DNA of 64,000 nt, taken from contig JADKKB010000007.1 in the NCBI GenBank assembly GCA_016720705.1, positions 1,488,001 through 1,552,000 of the forward strand. The letters run 5' to 3'. Shown piece after piece: positions 9,491 through 20,138 of this stretch. The stretch comes from Chloracidobacterium sp. (GTDB lineage: Bacteria; Acidobacteriota; Blastocatellia; Pyrinomonadales; Pyrinomonadaceae). The notes beneath the pieces are model-generated. The model was not told where the DNA came from, ran no database searches, and saw only the letters and a program-made list of their open reading frames with translations. How positions within the stretch are numbered: position 1 is the stretch's first letter; each line of letters opens with the position of its first letter. Made by a program: the position numbers and the translations under genes.

Positions 9491-10591
9491 TCATCGCCTT
9501 TCAGCTACGCCCTCGCGCACATCGAAAATGCACGCGCCAGTCCCAAAGCGTTCGACAAAACTCTCTTTCGAAGTGGTGACAAAGGTCTGAGTTTTGCCGT
9601 CGAGGTAATCTAGCAATTGGCCGATCCGGCGATAATCGAGTTCGGCATCAATGTCATCGAGCATATACAGCGGATATTCTCCTCGGGTGGCGTGAAAAAC
9701 TGCGATGCCGGCAAGCTGAAGCAGCAAAAGGGCACTTCGCTGTTGGCCCGACGACCCAAATCGGCGAATATCGTGACCGTCGAAGCTTACCGCCAGATCA
9801 TCACGATGCGTTCCGATAAGCGCGTGCCCCGCCGCCAGTTCGGCCTGCACGCGCAGAGCCAATCGGTCAGTTATCAGCGCCTGATAGTCCGCGAGATCGC
9901 CCTTGTCTTCGAGTGACGACAGATACCGGATCGTCAACTCTTCGCGCCCAAACAGCTTTTTTTCAAGCACCTCATTTATCCGCTCAACAAATCGTAAACG
10001 CGCACGATGGATCCGCGTTGCCAGCATCGCCAACTGTTCATTCCAAGGCGCGAGAAGCGCCGAGGCCTTGTCCAGCGAATAATCACTGTCACGAGCGTTT
10101 GCAAGCAGCGAGTTCTTTTGCCTTACCACACGATTGTAATCCGTGAACGTCTGCACGAAGGGCGGATGGAGCGATACGATCCCACCGTCAAGAAATCGGC
10201 GCCTCGCATCAGGCACGCCGCGTATCATCTCGAGTTCGTCGGCGTTAAAGACAACGACGTGCATTTGGCCTAGGTAACGTTGGACGGTCTCCTTTTTATC
10301 GTTGATCGAGAGATTTTTGGTATTCCCCTCGATAGCGACTTGTAGCTTTCGGGTTATCTCAGGCGATTCACGGACCATTCCGGAAACGACTGCCAGACTT
10401 TCGCCGAAGCGTATGGCGTCCGTGAGTTTAGGTGTCTTAAATGATTTGGTCAGGCCGCAAAGATAAATGGCCTCAAGCCAATTGGTCTTTCCGTGGCCGT
10501 TGTCACCCGCGAAGATATTGAGTCCGTTACTGAATGAGATTTTCCCGTTGAGATTGCGAAAATTGAGGATTTCGAGAGATTCGAGCAGCAT
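9491..10591 (-). CDS. recF: DNA replication and repair protein RecF
   Basis: RecF is an SMC/ABC-like ATPase that loads RecA at gaps through RecOR. The sequence has Walker A GDNGHGKT (residues 29-36), the LIGTHRDDL segment, the FGSSGQQRS signature and Walker B LYMLDDIDAELD. Its 366 residues match the family. The ATG at 10591 fits the conserved N-terminus (MLLESLEILNFRNL); the frame is open upstream but the extra residues are not RecF-like. The gene precedes gyrB by 173 bp, the usual order, but dnaA and dnaN are not next to it here. Confidence 0.94.
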   Translation of the reverse strand: MLLESLEILNFRNLNGKISFSNGLNIFAGDNGHGKTNWLEAIYLCGLTKSFKTPKLTDAIRFGESLAVVSGMVRESPEITRKLQVAIEGNTKNLSINDKKETVQRYLGQMHVVVFNADELEMIRGVPDARRRFLDGGIVSLHPPFVQTFTDYNRVVRQKNSLLANARDSDYSLDKASALLAPWNEQLAMLATRIHRARLRFVERINEVLEKKLFGREELTIRYLSSLEDKGDLADYQALITDRLALRVQAELAAGHALIGTHRDDLAVSFDGHDIRRFGSSGQQRSALLLLQLAGIAVFHATRGEYPLYMLDDIDAELDYRRIGQLLDYLDGKTQTFVTTSKESFVERFGTGACIFDVREGVAERR

Positions 10592-10742
10592 TTTTGCAAT
10601 TTTAACATTTATACCGGATGCCGTCTTTGATCCGCGGTTTGAGCCGATAACGTATTTTATTGAAATCCGACGGGAATAACACTTTATTTTAAAGGATGTT
10701 AAATTTTTTTTAACATTACTTTGTGTGCAATAAAATATCCCG

Positions 10743-11252
10743 ATGCAGTTACTAAAAATACTTCTACTCATTGCTCTCCTAATGACGCCGGCTTTGGCTC
10801 AAAATAGTTTACGGGAGGGCGACCTATCGCCCCAGTTTGCCGCACCAGGAATTAAAGATTCGTTTTTTGATCTTTCCGCAATGCGCGATTCCGTCGTGCT
10901 TCTGACATTTTGGTCTACAAAGTGCGAAATCTGCCGAAGTGAGATACCTCAACTCAACCGCTTTAAGAAGCGGTTTGAAGGCCGCCCCGTCGAGTTTATT
11001 GCGGTGACAATGGAAGACGAGTCGCGAGTTGAGCCGTTTCTGCGATCGAATAAATTCGATTTTTCGATCATACCGAATGGGTTTGGGATCGTATTGCAGT
11101 ACGCCGACCGTGACAGACAAGGACGCGTCGATATGGGCTTTCCGGCTTATTATCTCATCGACCGCAGCGGCAAAGTTGCATATCGATCGAGCGGCTGGGA
11201 CAAGGTGTCCACAATGGAGTCAAAGATCGATCAATTGCTCGCTTCAAATTAA
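10743..11252 (+). CDS. Exported TlpA-like thioredoxin-fold protein
   Basis: The 169-residue protein has a signal peptide (residues 1-20, ending ALAQ) and a TlpA/ResA/AhpC-TSA thioredoxin fold. The redox motif is C61-E-I-C64 after FWSTK; cis-Pro lies in FPAYYLID. Such periplasmic proteins reduce apocytochrome or other disulfides. The acidic CEIC motif is uncommon and its redox potential is not predictable. It is divergent from recF, with an AT-rich 151-bp gap holding both promoters. The cytochromes of this genome segment (41-54 kb) are possible clients. Confidence 0.83.
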   Translation: MQLLKILLLIALLMTPALAQNSLREGDLSPQFAAPGIKDSFFDLSAMRDSVVLLTFWSTKCEICRSEIPQLNRFKKRFEGRPVEFIAVTMEDESRVEPFLRSNKFDFSIIPNGFGIVLQYADRDRQGRVDMGFPAYYLIDRSGKVAYRSSGWDKVSTMESKIDQLLASN

Positions 11253-11415
11253 AATCTCAACTAAATTTTTCGTCGAACCTGATGGTGACAGCTCTCTCCG
11301 GCGACCGGCGCCGGGGGCGTCTAACGCATTCGAGGAGCTCTCGGGCAGAAAACTGCTTCGAAATCGTTTGTCTGCGCGTTCGATTTGGGGTATATTTTTG
11401 AATTGCCTCAATTGC

Positions 11416-11501
11416 GGAGAGGTAGCCTAATTGGTAAGGCAGTAGTCTTGAAAACTACCGCGAGTGATCGCTTGCAGGTTCGAGTCCTGTCCTCTCCGCC
11501 A
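11416..11501 (+). tRNA. tRNA-Ser (anticodon UGA)
   Basis: A full cloverleaf can be folded: 7-bp acceptor stem GGAGAGG/CCTCTCC, D arm with TTGGTAAGG, anticodon stem GTAGT/ACTAC around loop CTTGAAA (anticodon TGA), a long variable arm typical of serine tRNA, T arm with TTCGAGT, discriminator G and an encoded CCA end. Length is 86 nt. Serine class II features and the G discriminator agree with the anticodon. Confidence 0.96.
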
Positions 11502-11604
11502 CCTATTTTCCCTTTTTACAAACAATTATTTTGCACACACTGCCACCAAGTGTCGACTAGCGCGCGGTATTACACAAAAATTACGGTCGATCGGGGTATT
11601 TTTC

Positions 11605-11632
11605 TTGATTTGCTACGGCGTTATGGTATAGC
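11605..11632 (+). promoter_or_regulatory. Possible σ70 promoter of fadR-like/ligase operon
   Basis: TTGATT (11605-11610), a 16-base spacer and TATAGC (11627-11632). Transcription would start next to the palindromic operator at 11644, so a bound repressor would block it. Confidence 0.5.
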
Positions 11633-11643
11633 CTAGTGCAAAC

Positions 11644-11661
11644 TGAATGATGGTTCATTCA
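11644..11661 (+). promoter_or_regulatory. FadR-type operator
   Basis: TGAATGA-TGGT-TCATTCA is a perfect 7-4-7 inverted repeat ending 11 bases before the regulator start codon. From memory it has the half-sites and spacing of the TetR-type FadR box of Bacillus. Its place between promoter and gene suggests autorepression. Confidence 0.78.
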
Positions 11662-11672
11662 TAAGCTGCACT

Positions 11673-12290
11673 ATGTCCCGAACAAACCGGAGCGGTCAAT
11701 CCGCAAAAACTGTAGTCATCGATAAACGCGAGGCGATTCTGCGCGCCGCGACCAAGGTTTTTGCCGTTAAGGGCTATTTTAACTCGAAGGTGTCCGATAT
11801 TGCGGGTGAAGCCGGGATAGCCGACGGAACCGTCTATCTATATTTTAAGAGCAAAGAAGAGGTTCTGCATTCGATCTTTGACCGTGCGATGAGCGAATTT
11901 ATCGAGGAAGGTAAGCGAGAGATCAGCGGCATTGCATCGCCCGAGCAACGAATCCGAAAGATAGCTCAGCTTCACTTGGAGAAATTGGGTTCGGACCGCG
12001 ATATGGCGATCGTCTTTCAGGTGGAACTTAGGGGCTCGACAAAGTTTATGCAGGAGTTTTCGGCCGCCGGATTTAGCGATTATCTAGACATCATCCGGCA
12101 GACGATCGAGGACGGGCAACAGGCAGGGACCCTTCGCAGCGACATCAAGCCGATCATTTGCGCCAAGATACTGTACGGAGCACTCGACGAGATGGTAACC
12201 AACTGGATACTGTCGAAAAGATCTTATCCGCTCACACCGATGGCTGATGAGGTTTTAAAAATATTCTTCGGGGGGGTGATGAGCGGATGA
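11673..12290 (+). CDS. TetR family regulator, FadR-like (fatty acid degradation)
   Basis: The 205-residue protein has the TetR DNA-binding domain at residues about 17-65 (ILRAATKVFAVKGYFNSKVSDIA, then AGIADGTVYLYFKSKEEVL), followed by a ligand domain of normal length. The helix and the neighbouring acyl-CoA ligase, whose start overlaps the stop by 4 bp (ATGA), point to a fatty-acid regulator that binds acyl-CoA. A perfect TGAATGA/TCATTCA palindrome just upstream is a FadR-type box and supports autoregulation of the pair. The ligand is inferred, not visible. Confidence 0.85.
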   Translation: MSRTNRSGQSAKTVVIDKREAILRAATKVFAVKGYFNSKVSDIAGEAGIADGTVYLYFKSKEEVLHSIFDRAMSEFIEEGKREISGIASPEQRIRKIAQLHLEKLGSDRDMAIVFQVELRGSTKFMQEFSAAGFSDYLDIIRQTIEDGQQAGTLRSDIKPIICAKILYGALDEMVTNWILSKRSYPLTPMADEVLKIFFGGVMSG

Positions 12291-14140
12291 CCGACGAAAA
12301 GGTTTCGACTTCGCCGGTTTCGCGCGGAATTCCGCTCAACCCGGACGAACCACACACGCTTGCCGATCTGTTCCTGCTGTCGGCCAAAAGGTTCGATCTG
12401 CCCGACGCTCTAAATTTCAGAGCGGACGGAAAGTGGAATTCGATCTCGGCGGTCACGATGGTCGAGCGGTCGGAGAATATTGCCTTAGGCCTGTATTCGC
12501 TCGGGCTCGTAAAAGGAGACAGGGCAGCCATTCTTGCGGCAAATTCTCCGGAATGGACGCTGTCAGATGCGGGCTGCCAGTTTGGCGGATATGTCGATGT
12601 CCCCATCTACACGACGCTGACGCCGGAATCAGTAGGCTACATTATCAATGATTCGCAGGCCCGAGTGGTCTTTATTCAGGACGTCGCGATGTTTGAACGG
12701 ATCCGCGACGCGATCGCCGCGTGCCCGTCGATCGAAAAGCTCATATTTTTCGACAGCACGGGTGTCGATCACGAAATGGCGATGGCTCTCACCGAACTCG
12801 AATCTGCCGGAGCGATGTTACGTTTGGCGGAGCCCGACCTCTCGGGATCGCTGCGTAAGGCGGTAAGCCCAGATGACATTGCGACATTGATCTATACGAG
12901 CGGCACGACCGGCGAGCCGAAGGGCGTGATGCTCACCCATTCGAACCTGATCTCAAATACGATCGACGCTAGCGAGCATTTTGAGCTCTCGGGGCACGAC
13001 ATTTCGCTCTCTGTGCTACCACTATCACACGTTTTTGAACGCACCGGAATGTACATTTACATACTCTCCGGTTTAGGCGTCTACTTTGCAGAATCGATTG
13101 AAAAGGTCCCCGAGAATCTGAAAGAGGTCAGGCCTACGATCTTTATCGGAGTTCCGCGAATTTTTGAAAAGGTCTATGAAAAAGCTCGGCTCTCTGCCGC
13201 ACGATCGAGTCCAATACGCGAAAAAATCTTTGACTGGGCAATCGAGATCGCAAAGGAATTTGCGCTTGCAAATGAAAATGGCATTCCGGTAAGTATGGCG
13301 CTTGCGGCCAAACATCGATTAGCCGACAAGATCGTCTATGCTAAGATGCGTGATTTTTTTGGCGGTCGGCTTAGGTTTTGCATTACGGGCGGTGCCGCAC
13401 TTTCGGACGATATCCAATTGATCTTTACAGGCGCAGGGATATCGATAATGCAGGGTTACGGCCTGACCGAGACCTCGCCGGTGATCTCATCCAATAATCC
13501 GATCGATCATCGTCTGGGTACTGTCGGTAAACCGATCCGCAATGTCGGCATCAGGATCGCCGAGGACGGTGAGATCGAGGCTCGCGGGCCGGGCATAATG
13601 CTTGGCTACTACAATAAGGAAAAAGAGACGCGGGACGTTTTTACTGATGACGGGTGGTTTAGAACCGGCGATATTGGACGTCTGGACGCTGACGGATTCT
13701 TGGAGATCACGGACCGAAAAAAGGAACTATTTAAGACCTCGGGTGGTAAGTATATTGCCCCGACCCACATCGAACAGATGATCAAACATTCGCGCTTTGT
13801 AAATCAAGTCGTACTTGTCGGCAATGAGCGGCGTTTTCCTGCGGCACTGATCGTACCCAATTTTGAAATGCTCGAGTCGTATGCTCACCTCAAGGAACTC
13901 GATCTTAAGACTCCCGCAGATTTCTGCCAAAACGCCCGCATCCGTAATCTCTTCGAACGCCAAATCGCAACGGTAACTGAGGGATTGGCTCAGTTCGAAA
14001 AGGTTAAGAAATTTATCTTGTTGGAAAATGAATTAACGGTCGACGGAGGCGAATTGACGCCAACGATGAAGTTAAAGCGTCGCGTCGTCGATGAAAAATA
14101 TCGTGAGCTGATCGACGAAATGTACGCCGACCAGTCATAA
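12287..14140 (+). CDS. Long-chain acyl-CoA synthetase (AMP-forming)
   Basis: The 617-residue protein belongs to the ANL superfamily and activates fatty acids through acyl-AMP to acyl-CoA. The P-loop YTSGTTGEPKG lies at about residues 201-211, then LPLSHVFERTG, the A5-type QGYGLTETSP, GWFRTGDIG and DRKKELFKTSGGKYIAP. The KELFKTSGGKY form and the length match the FadD15/long-chain AMP-ligase group seen in actinobacteria and acidobacteria. It overlaps the TetR gene and is probably repressed by it. It ends 2 bp before a convergent gene. Confidence 0.9.
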   Translation: MTDEKVSTSPVSRGIPLNPDEPHTLADLFLLSAKRFDLPDALNFRADGKWNSISAVTMVERSENIALGLYSLGLVKGDRAAILAANSPEWTLSDAGCQFGGYVDVPIYTTLTPESVGYIINDSQARVVFIQDVAMFERIRDAIAACPSIEKLIFFDSTGVDHEMAMALTELESAGAMLRLAEPDLSGSLRKAVSPDDIATLIYTSGTTGEPKGVMLTHSNLISNTIDASEHFELSGHDISLSVLPLSHVFERTGMYIYILSGLGVYFAESIEKVPENLKEVRPTIFIGVPRIFEKVYEKARLSAARSSPIREKIFDWAIEIAKEFALANENGIPVSMALAAKHRLADKIVYAKMRDFFGGRLRFCITGGAALSDDIQLIFTGAGISIMQGYGLTETSPVISSNNPIDHRLGTVGKPIRNVGIRIAEDGEIEARGPGIMLGYYNKEKETRDVFTDDGWFRTGDIGRLDADGFLEITDRKKELFKTSGGKYIAPTHIEQMIKHSRFVNQVVLVGNERRFPAALIVPNFEMLESYAHLKELDLKTPADFCQNARIRNLFERQIATVTEGLAQFEKVKKFILLENELTVDGGELTPTMKLKRRVVDEKYRELIDEMYADQS

Positions 14141-14142
14141 CT

Positions 14143-15138
14143 CTAATAGAGTATGCTTGACCCTAGCCCGCCCGTCATACTGCTCAGGCCTGTTCGGGCG
14201 GCACCGGTCACGACCTCGAGGATAGTTTGGCCAATACTCTTTTTGGCCTTATCAACCTCAATGATGTCGTAGGGCTCGAGCATAATGTCCTTTTGCTGGC
14301 CTTTCTTTATCTGATCGTAGTTTGCGGCGATCACCTCTCGCTCTTTCGAGTTCGGTTTTAGCCTGTAGATCTTGATATCCTTGGTCTTGGCCTCGCGTCG
14401 TACACCGCCGATCTTGGCAATAGCCTCGGTCAACGTCATTCCGCCCTCTTTTAGATAAACACCCTGCGGGGCAACGACCTCGCCGGTAACATAAACCGGT
14501 GATGCCTTTTGCACGACGATGACATCGCCGGGATAGATTATCGGATTTGCCTCTTCTTTACCTAGTTTAACGCTGCTTAGGCTAAACATTCGCGACGGCA
14601 CGTCAGTCGCATCACCGCCGGTCATTTTCCAGTCGCTATCATCGTTTCCGTCTGAGCACAGCGGAGCCCGTGTGCGAAAGACCTGTATCATTCCGCCCGC
14701 TTCATCCTTAACACCGCCTGAGACAGCGAGTATCTCCACAAGAGTGGCCTTTCTCATCAAGGTGATCTCCTGCGGTTTATTTACCTCGCCGTAGATTGTA
14801 GCCGGCGGACGACTCTTGCGCTCGGTTACGCGGACGCTGATCTGGGGATTTCTGAGGTACTTAGCCAACAATGCGCTAATGTCGGTGCGCAACTCGCGTT
14901 CGGAGCGACATTTGGCAACAACCGGTTTGTCGAAGAAAGGGACTTCGATCTTGCCGTCCTCGTCGACGGTAGCAACAAAGTCGAACTGCGGCTCGCCGAG
15001 AACTTTACCGGTGATCTCATCGCCGGGGCCGACCATATATCCTTTCGGTATGGCGGTATCGGTCGGCGTTGCCTGAGCAAACGCTATCTGCGACAAACCC
15101 AAGATCATTACCGAGACAAATAAAAACGCACCTTTCAT
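14143..15138 (-). CDS. Polysaccharide export protein (poly_export/SLBB, Wza-type)
   Basis: A 331-residue exported protein: signal peptide residues 1-22 (ending AFAQ), then the poly_export domain (GYMVGPGDEITGKVLGEPQFDFVATVDEDGKIEVPF) and two SLBB-like beta-grasp segments (ATIYGEVNKPQEITLMRKATLVEILAVSGGV and VYVTGEVVAPQGVYLKEGGMTLTEAIAKIGGV). These proteins form the outer-membrane channel for capsule or exopolysaccharide. No lipobox is visible, unlike Wza. GAGGA lies before the ATG. It is divergent from the nucleotide-sugar dehydratase gene, which supports a role in surface glycan synthesis. Confidence 0.86.
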   Translation of the reverse strand: MKGAFLFVSVMILGLSQIAFAQATPTDTAIPKGYMVGPGDEITGKVLGEPQFDFVATVDEDGKIEVPFFDKPVVAKCRSERELRTDISALLAKYLRNPQISVRVTERKSRPPATIYGEVNKPQEITLMRKATLVEILAVSGGVKDEAGGMIQVFRTRAPLCSDGNDDSDWKMTGGDATDVPSRMFSLSSVKLGKEEANPIIYPGDVIVVQKASPVYVTGEVVAPQGVYLKEGGMTLTEAIAKIGGVRREAKTKDIKIYRLKPNSKEREVIAANYDQIKKGQQKDIMLEPYDIIEVDKAKKSIGQTILEVVTGAARTGLSSMTGGLGSSILY

Positions 15139-15310
15139 TAAAAATCCTCACAAAACGACTGCCGCTAAAGAATAACCTACAAAATTGCGCTATTCAACCG
15201 TTTTTCGGCGTAGCCACTGAGATATTGGATGAGTATTTTGCATTGACAGTTGCGCTGTCGTCAAAGTAATTTCAGAATAAAATAACCGGTTAGCGATTTT
15301 GGTAAGGTAA

Positions 15311-17257
<1,947 letters not shown>

Positions 17258-17263
17258 AAATCA

Positions 17264-18256
17264 ATGGCAATTTTGGTAACAGGCGGGGCAGGCTACATCG
17301 GCAGCATCGCGGTCGATGATCTGAAAGCTCGCGGCGAGGATGTCGTCGTTGTGGACAATCTGGTTTACGGCCATCGCGAGGCGGTCGATGCCGATGTTCC
17401 CTTTTATCACGGTAATATTGGCAACCGCGACCTTCTAAACCGCATTTTTGCGGAGAACGATATTGAGGCCTGTATGCACTTTTCGGCATACGCCTACGTC
17501 GGCGAATCAGTCGAAAAGCCGCAGAAGTACTTCGAGAACAACTATGTTCAGACTCTGAGCCTGCTTGACGACCTGGTCGCCAAGGGTATTAAGAAATTCA
17601 TTTTTTCGTCTACCTGTGCGACCTTTGGTGAGCCGCAGTATCTACCTATCGACGAAGCACATCCACAATCGCCGACAAATCCGTACGGCTGGACCAAATT
17701 TATGGTCGAGCGGACGCTGTCGGCGTACGAAAATGCATACGGCCTGAGCTTTGTCGCCCTTCGATACTTTAACGCCGCCGGTGCGACCGCGACTCGCGGA
17801 GAAGATCACTTTCCCGAAACCCATCTGATCCCACTTGCTCTTTACGCTGCCGGAGGCCGCATTCCGCACGTGTCGATCTTCGGCAACGATTACGATACGC
17901 CGGACGGGACCGCGATCCGTGATTACATACACGTTTCCGACCTCTCAAGCGCTCATATGTCAGCACTGGATCATTTGCGAGCCAATAATGAGTCCGAATT
18001 TATAAACCTTGGTAACGGAAATGGCTATTCGGTAAACGACGTGATCGAAACTGCCGGACGAGTTACGCAACGACCGATCAAGACGGTTATCGCTCCGCGG
18101 CGGGCGGGTGACCCTTCGAGATTGATCGCGAACGCCGCCAAGGCTCGTAGGGTCTTAGGTTGGGAACCGCGATTTCCAACGCTTGAAACAATTATCGAGA
18201 GTGCTTGGGCGTGGTACAGTGCAAATACAGCGGGTTACTCCGGCACGACCCGTTAA
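17264..18256 (+). CDS. galE: UDP-glucose 4-epimerase
   Basis: GalE interconverts UDP-glucose and UDP-galactose with bound NAD+. The N-terminal VTGGAGYIGSIAVDDL is the Rossmann motif; SSTCATFGEP holds the catalytic Ser/Thr and NPYGWTKFMVE holds the Tyr-x3-Lys pair. RYFNAAGA and DYIHVSDL are typical GalE blocks. The length of 330 residues is normal. It lies 6 bp after the dehydratase gene, so it likely serves the same surface glycan pathway. The tail is at the usual place, with no fusion. Confidence 0.9.
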   Translation: MAILVTGGAGYIGSIAVDDLKARGEDVVVVDNLVYGHREAVDADVPFYHGNIGNRDLLNRIFAENDIEACMHFSAYAYVGESVEKPQKYFENNYVQTLSLLDDLVAKGIKKFIFSSTCATFGEPQYLPIDEAHPQSPTNPYGWTKFMVERTLSAYENAYGLSFVALRYFNAAGATATRGEDHFPETHLIPLALYAAGGRIPHVSIFGNDYDTPDGTAIRDYIHVSDLSSAHMSALDHLRANNESEFINLGNGNGYSVNDVIETAGRVTQRPIKTVIAPRRAGDPSRLIANAAKARRVLGWEPRFPTLETIIESAWAWYSANTAGYSGTTR

Positions 18257-18284
18257 CGATTGTAATAGATCAGAGGATGGTTTT

Positions 18285-19487
18285 ATGTCAGACGCTAAAG
18301 TTTTGAAAAATCGCATCTCCCGAAAGGCAGCAAGCTTCACCGAATCGGTCATCCGCGAGATGACCCGCGAGGCGGTCAAATATGGTGCGGTCAATCTGGG
18401 ACAAGGTTTCCCCGATTTTGCCGCCCCTGAGGACATCAAGCAAAAGGCTATGGAAGCGATCGCCGCGGACTATAACCAATACGCGATCACGTGGGGCGTT
18501 AAGAGCTTTCGCGACGCGATCGCCAAAAAAACAATGTGGTTTCTCGGGCTCGATCTCGACCCTGAGACTGAGATCACGGTCACTTGCGGATCGACCGAAG
18601 GGATGATCGCAGCGATGATGGCGACGGTAGATCCCGGCGAAGAGGTCGTGGTATTCGAACCGTTTTACGAAAACTACGCACCCGACGCTATTCTCTCGGG
18701 CGCAATACCACGCCACGTGTCGCTGTATCGAACTGATAACGGATTTATATTTGACCGCGAAGAGCTAAAGGCGGCCTTTAACCATAAAACAAAGGCGATC
18801 ATCATCTGTAATCCGAATAATCCGACCGGAAAGGTCTTTACACACGACGAGTTGGTGTTCATCGCCGATCTCTGTAAAGAACACGACACGCTGTGCTTTA
18901 CCGACGAGATCTACGAACACATTATCTACGGCATCGACGAGAATGACCCACAGTCTCACCACTGTATGGCCAATATCGACGGAATGCGTGAGCGAACAGT
19001 CGTCGTAAATTCACTCTCAAAGACCTACTCAGTCACGGGTTGGCGCGTCGGTTACTGTATCGCTCCGCCGGATATTACATCTGCGATCAGAAAAGTGCAC
19101 GATTTTCTGACGGTCGGGGCGGCCAATCCACTGCAGCACGCTGGTGCGTATGCACTCGGGCTACCGCCAAGTTACTATCAAGGCCTGCAAACTGAGTATC
19201 TCCGCAAACGTGACTTTATCGTACCGGTGCTCAAGGATGTCGGATTTAAGTGTGATTTGCCGGATGGGGCGTATTACGTAATGGCCGATATTTCCAATTT
19301 CGGTTTTGCCAACGATATCGAATTTACCAAACACCTCATTCGCGAGATCGGCGTCGCGGTCGTTCCTGGATCGTCCTTCTATCACGAAGCCTCGATGGGA
19401 GCTCAAATGGTGAGATTTTGCTTCTGCAAAAAGGACGAGACGCTCGAGGCAGCGGCAGAGCGATTGATCAAATTGCGGAAGGGTTGA
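18285..19487 (+). CDS. Class I PLP-dependent aminotransferase
   Basis: A 400-residue fold-type I aminotransferase. The PLP lysine lies in NSLSKTYSVTGWRVGY, preceded by NPNNPTGKVF and FTDEIYEHI, all class I blocks. The N-terminal VNLGQGFPDFAAPEDIK and AITWG resemble kynurenine/methionine aminotransferases (YbdL/CCBL type) more than aspartate enzymes. The specificity is not resolved. I chose the ATG at 18285 because AGAGGA precedes it and homology begins there; the frame is open further upstream inside galE. The 28-bp gap to galE suggests possible co-transcription. Confidence 0.88.
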   Translation: MSDAKVLKNRISRKAASFTESVIREMTREAVKYGAVNLGQGFPDFAAPEDIKQKAMEAIAADYNQYAITWGVKSFRDAIAKKTMWFLGLDLDPETEITVTCGSTEGMIAAMMATVDPGEEVVVFEPFYENYAPDAILSGAIPRHVSLYRTDNGFIFDREELKAAFNHKTKAIIICNPNNPTGKVFTHDELVFIADLCKEHDTLCFTDEIYEHIIYGIDENDPQSHHCMANIDGMRERTVVVNSLSKTYSVTGWRVGYCIAPPDITSAIRKVHDFLTVGAANPLQHAGAYALGLPPSYYQGLQTEYLRKRDFIVPVLKDVGFKCDLPDGAYYVMADISNFGFANDIEFTKHLIREIGVAVVPGSSFYHEASMGAQMVRFCFCKKDETLEAAAERLIKLRKG

Positions 19488-19513
19488 TCAGTGCTCAAAC
19501 CGCGACAATTGTC

Positions 19514-20134
19514 TTAATTATCCTGTTGCCGCCGAATCACGTCTTTGGCGAGTTCGTTGGCACGACTGCTGTAGTCGCGGGCATCTTCCATCAGCTTTCG
19601 ATAATTTTCGCTTCGTGTTTTGAACTCTTCTTTTACCTTTTCGCGCATCTTCACGTCTTTCGGGTCATAACTGTCGCGGAGAAGGCGCGCAGCCTGCCGA
19701 TAGTTTTCAAATGCCTCTAGTTGCCTCTTTAGAGCCTCTTCTTTTAATCGCAGATACTCACGGTAGTCGTCATTGATCTGCATTTCCTGTGCCTTTTGGA
19801 TCTTTTCGACAGCAGCCTTGCCAAAGGCAGTGCCGTCATTGATCAGATACAGCACCTCGTCAGCTATCTTTTTTGCGGACTCAACATCGTTCTTTTCCAT
19901 GGCGGCCTTGAGGTCTTCGCGTTTCCCTTCATTTTGCTGATAGAGAACCTTGATCTTTGTCAGATCCTTGTTAGCATCAACTACGATCAGAGCGGCATCA
20001 GCGGTCTCGTCCAACGGGCTTATGATGCTTATTCCGCCCGAACGCCGACAAGATGTCAGAGCAAACCCCAAGATTACCGCCACGGCCACGGTCAGGCACA
20101 ATCTTAGGTTCGCTTTTGTTAGCTGTATGTACAA
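19514..20134 (-). CDS. Lipoprotein with helical (coiled-coil-like) body
   Basis: A 206-residue protein with a type II signal sequence: hydrophobic residues about 12-27, then the lipobox LTSC with the lipidated Cys near residue 29. The rest is highly charged and helical, rich in Lys, Glu, Arg and Gln (for example EEALKRQLEAFENYRQAARLL), probably a coiled coil in the periplasm. No family is recognised. The start is a TTG at 20134, four bases after the stop of the membrane protein upstream, so it is the last gene of the polyamine-type operon. No clear ribosome site precedes it. Confidence 0.68.
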   Translation of the reverse strand: MYIQLTKANLRLCLTVAVAVILGFALTSCRRSGGISIISPLDETADAALIVVDANKDLTKIKVLYQQNEGKREDLKAAMEKNDVESAKKIADEVLYLINDGTAFGKAAVEKIQKAQEMQINDDYREYLRLKEEALKRQLEAFENYRQAARLLRDSYDPKDVKMREKVKEEFKTRSENYRKLMEDARDYSSRANELAKDVIRRQQDN

Positions 20135-20138
20135 TTAT

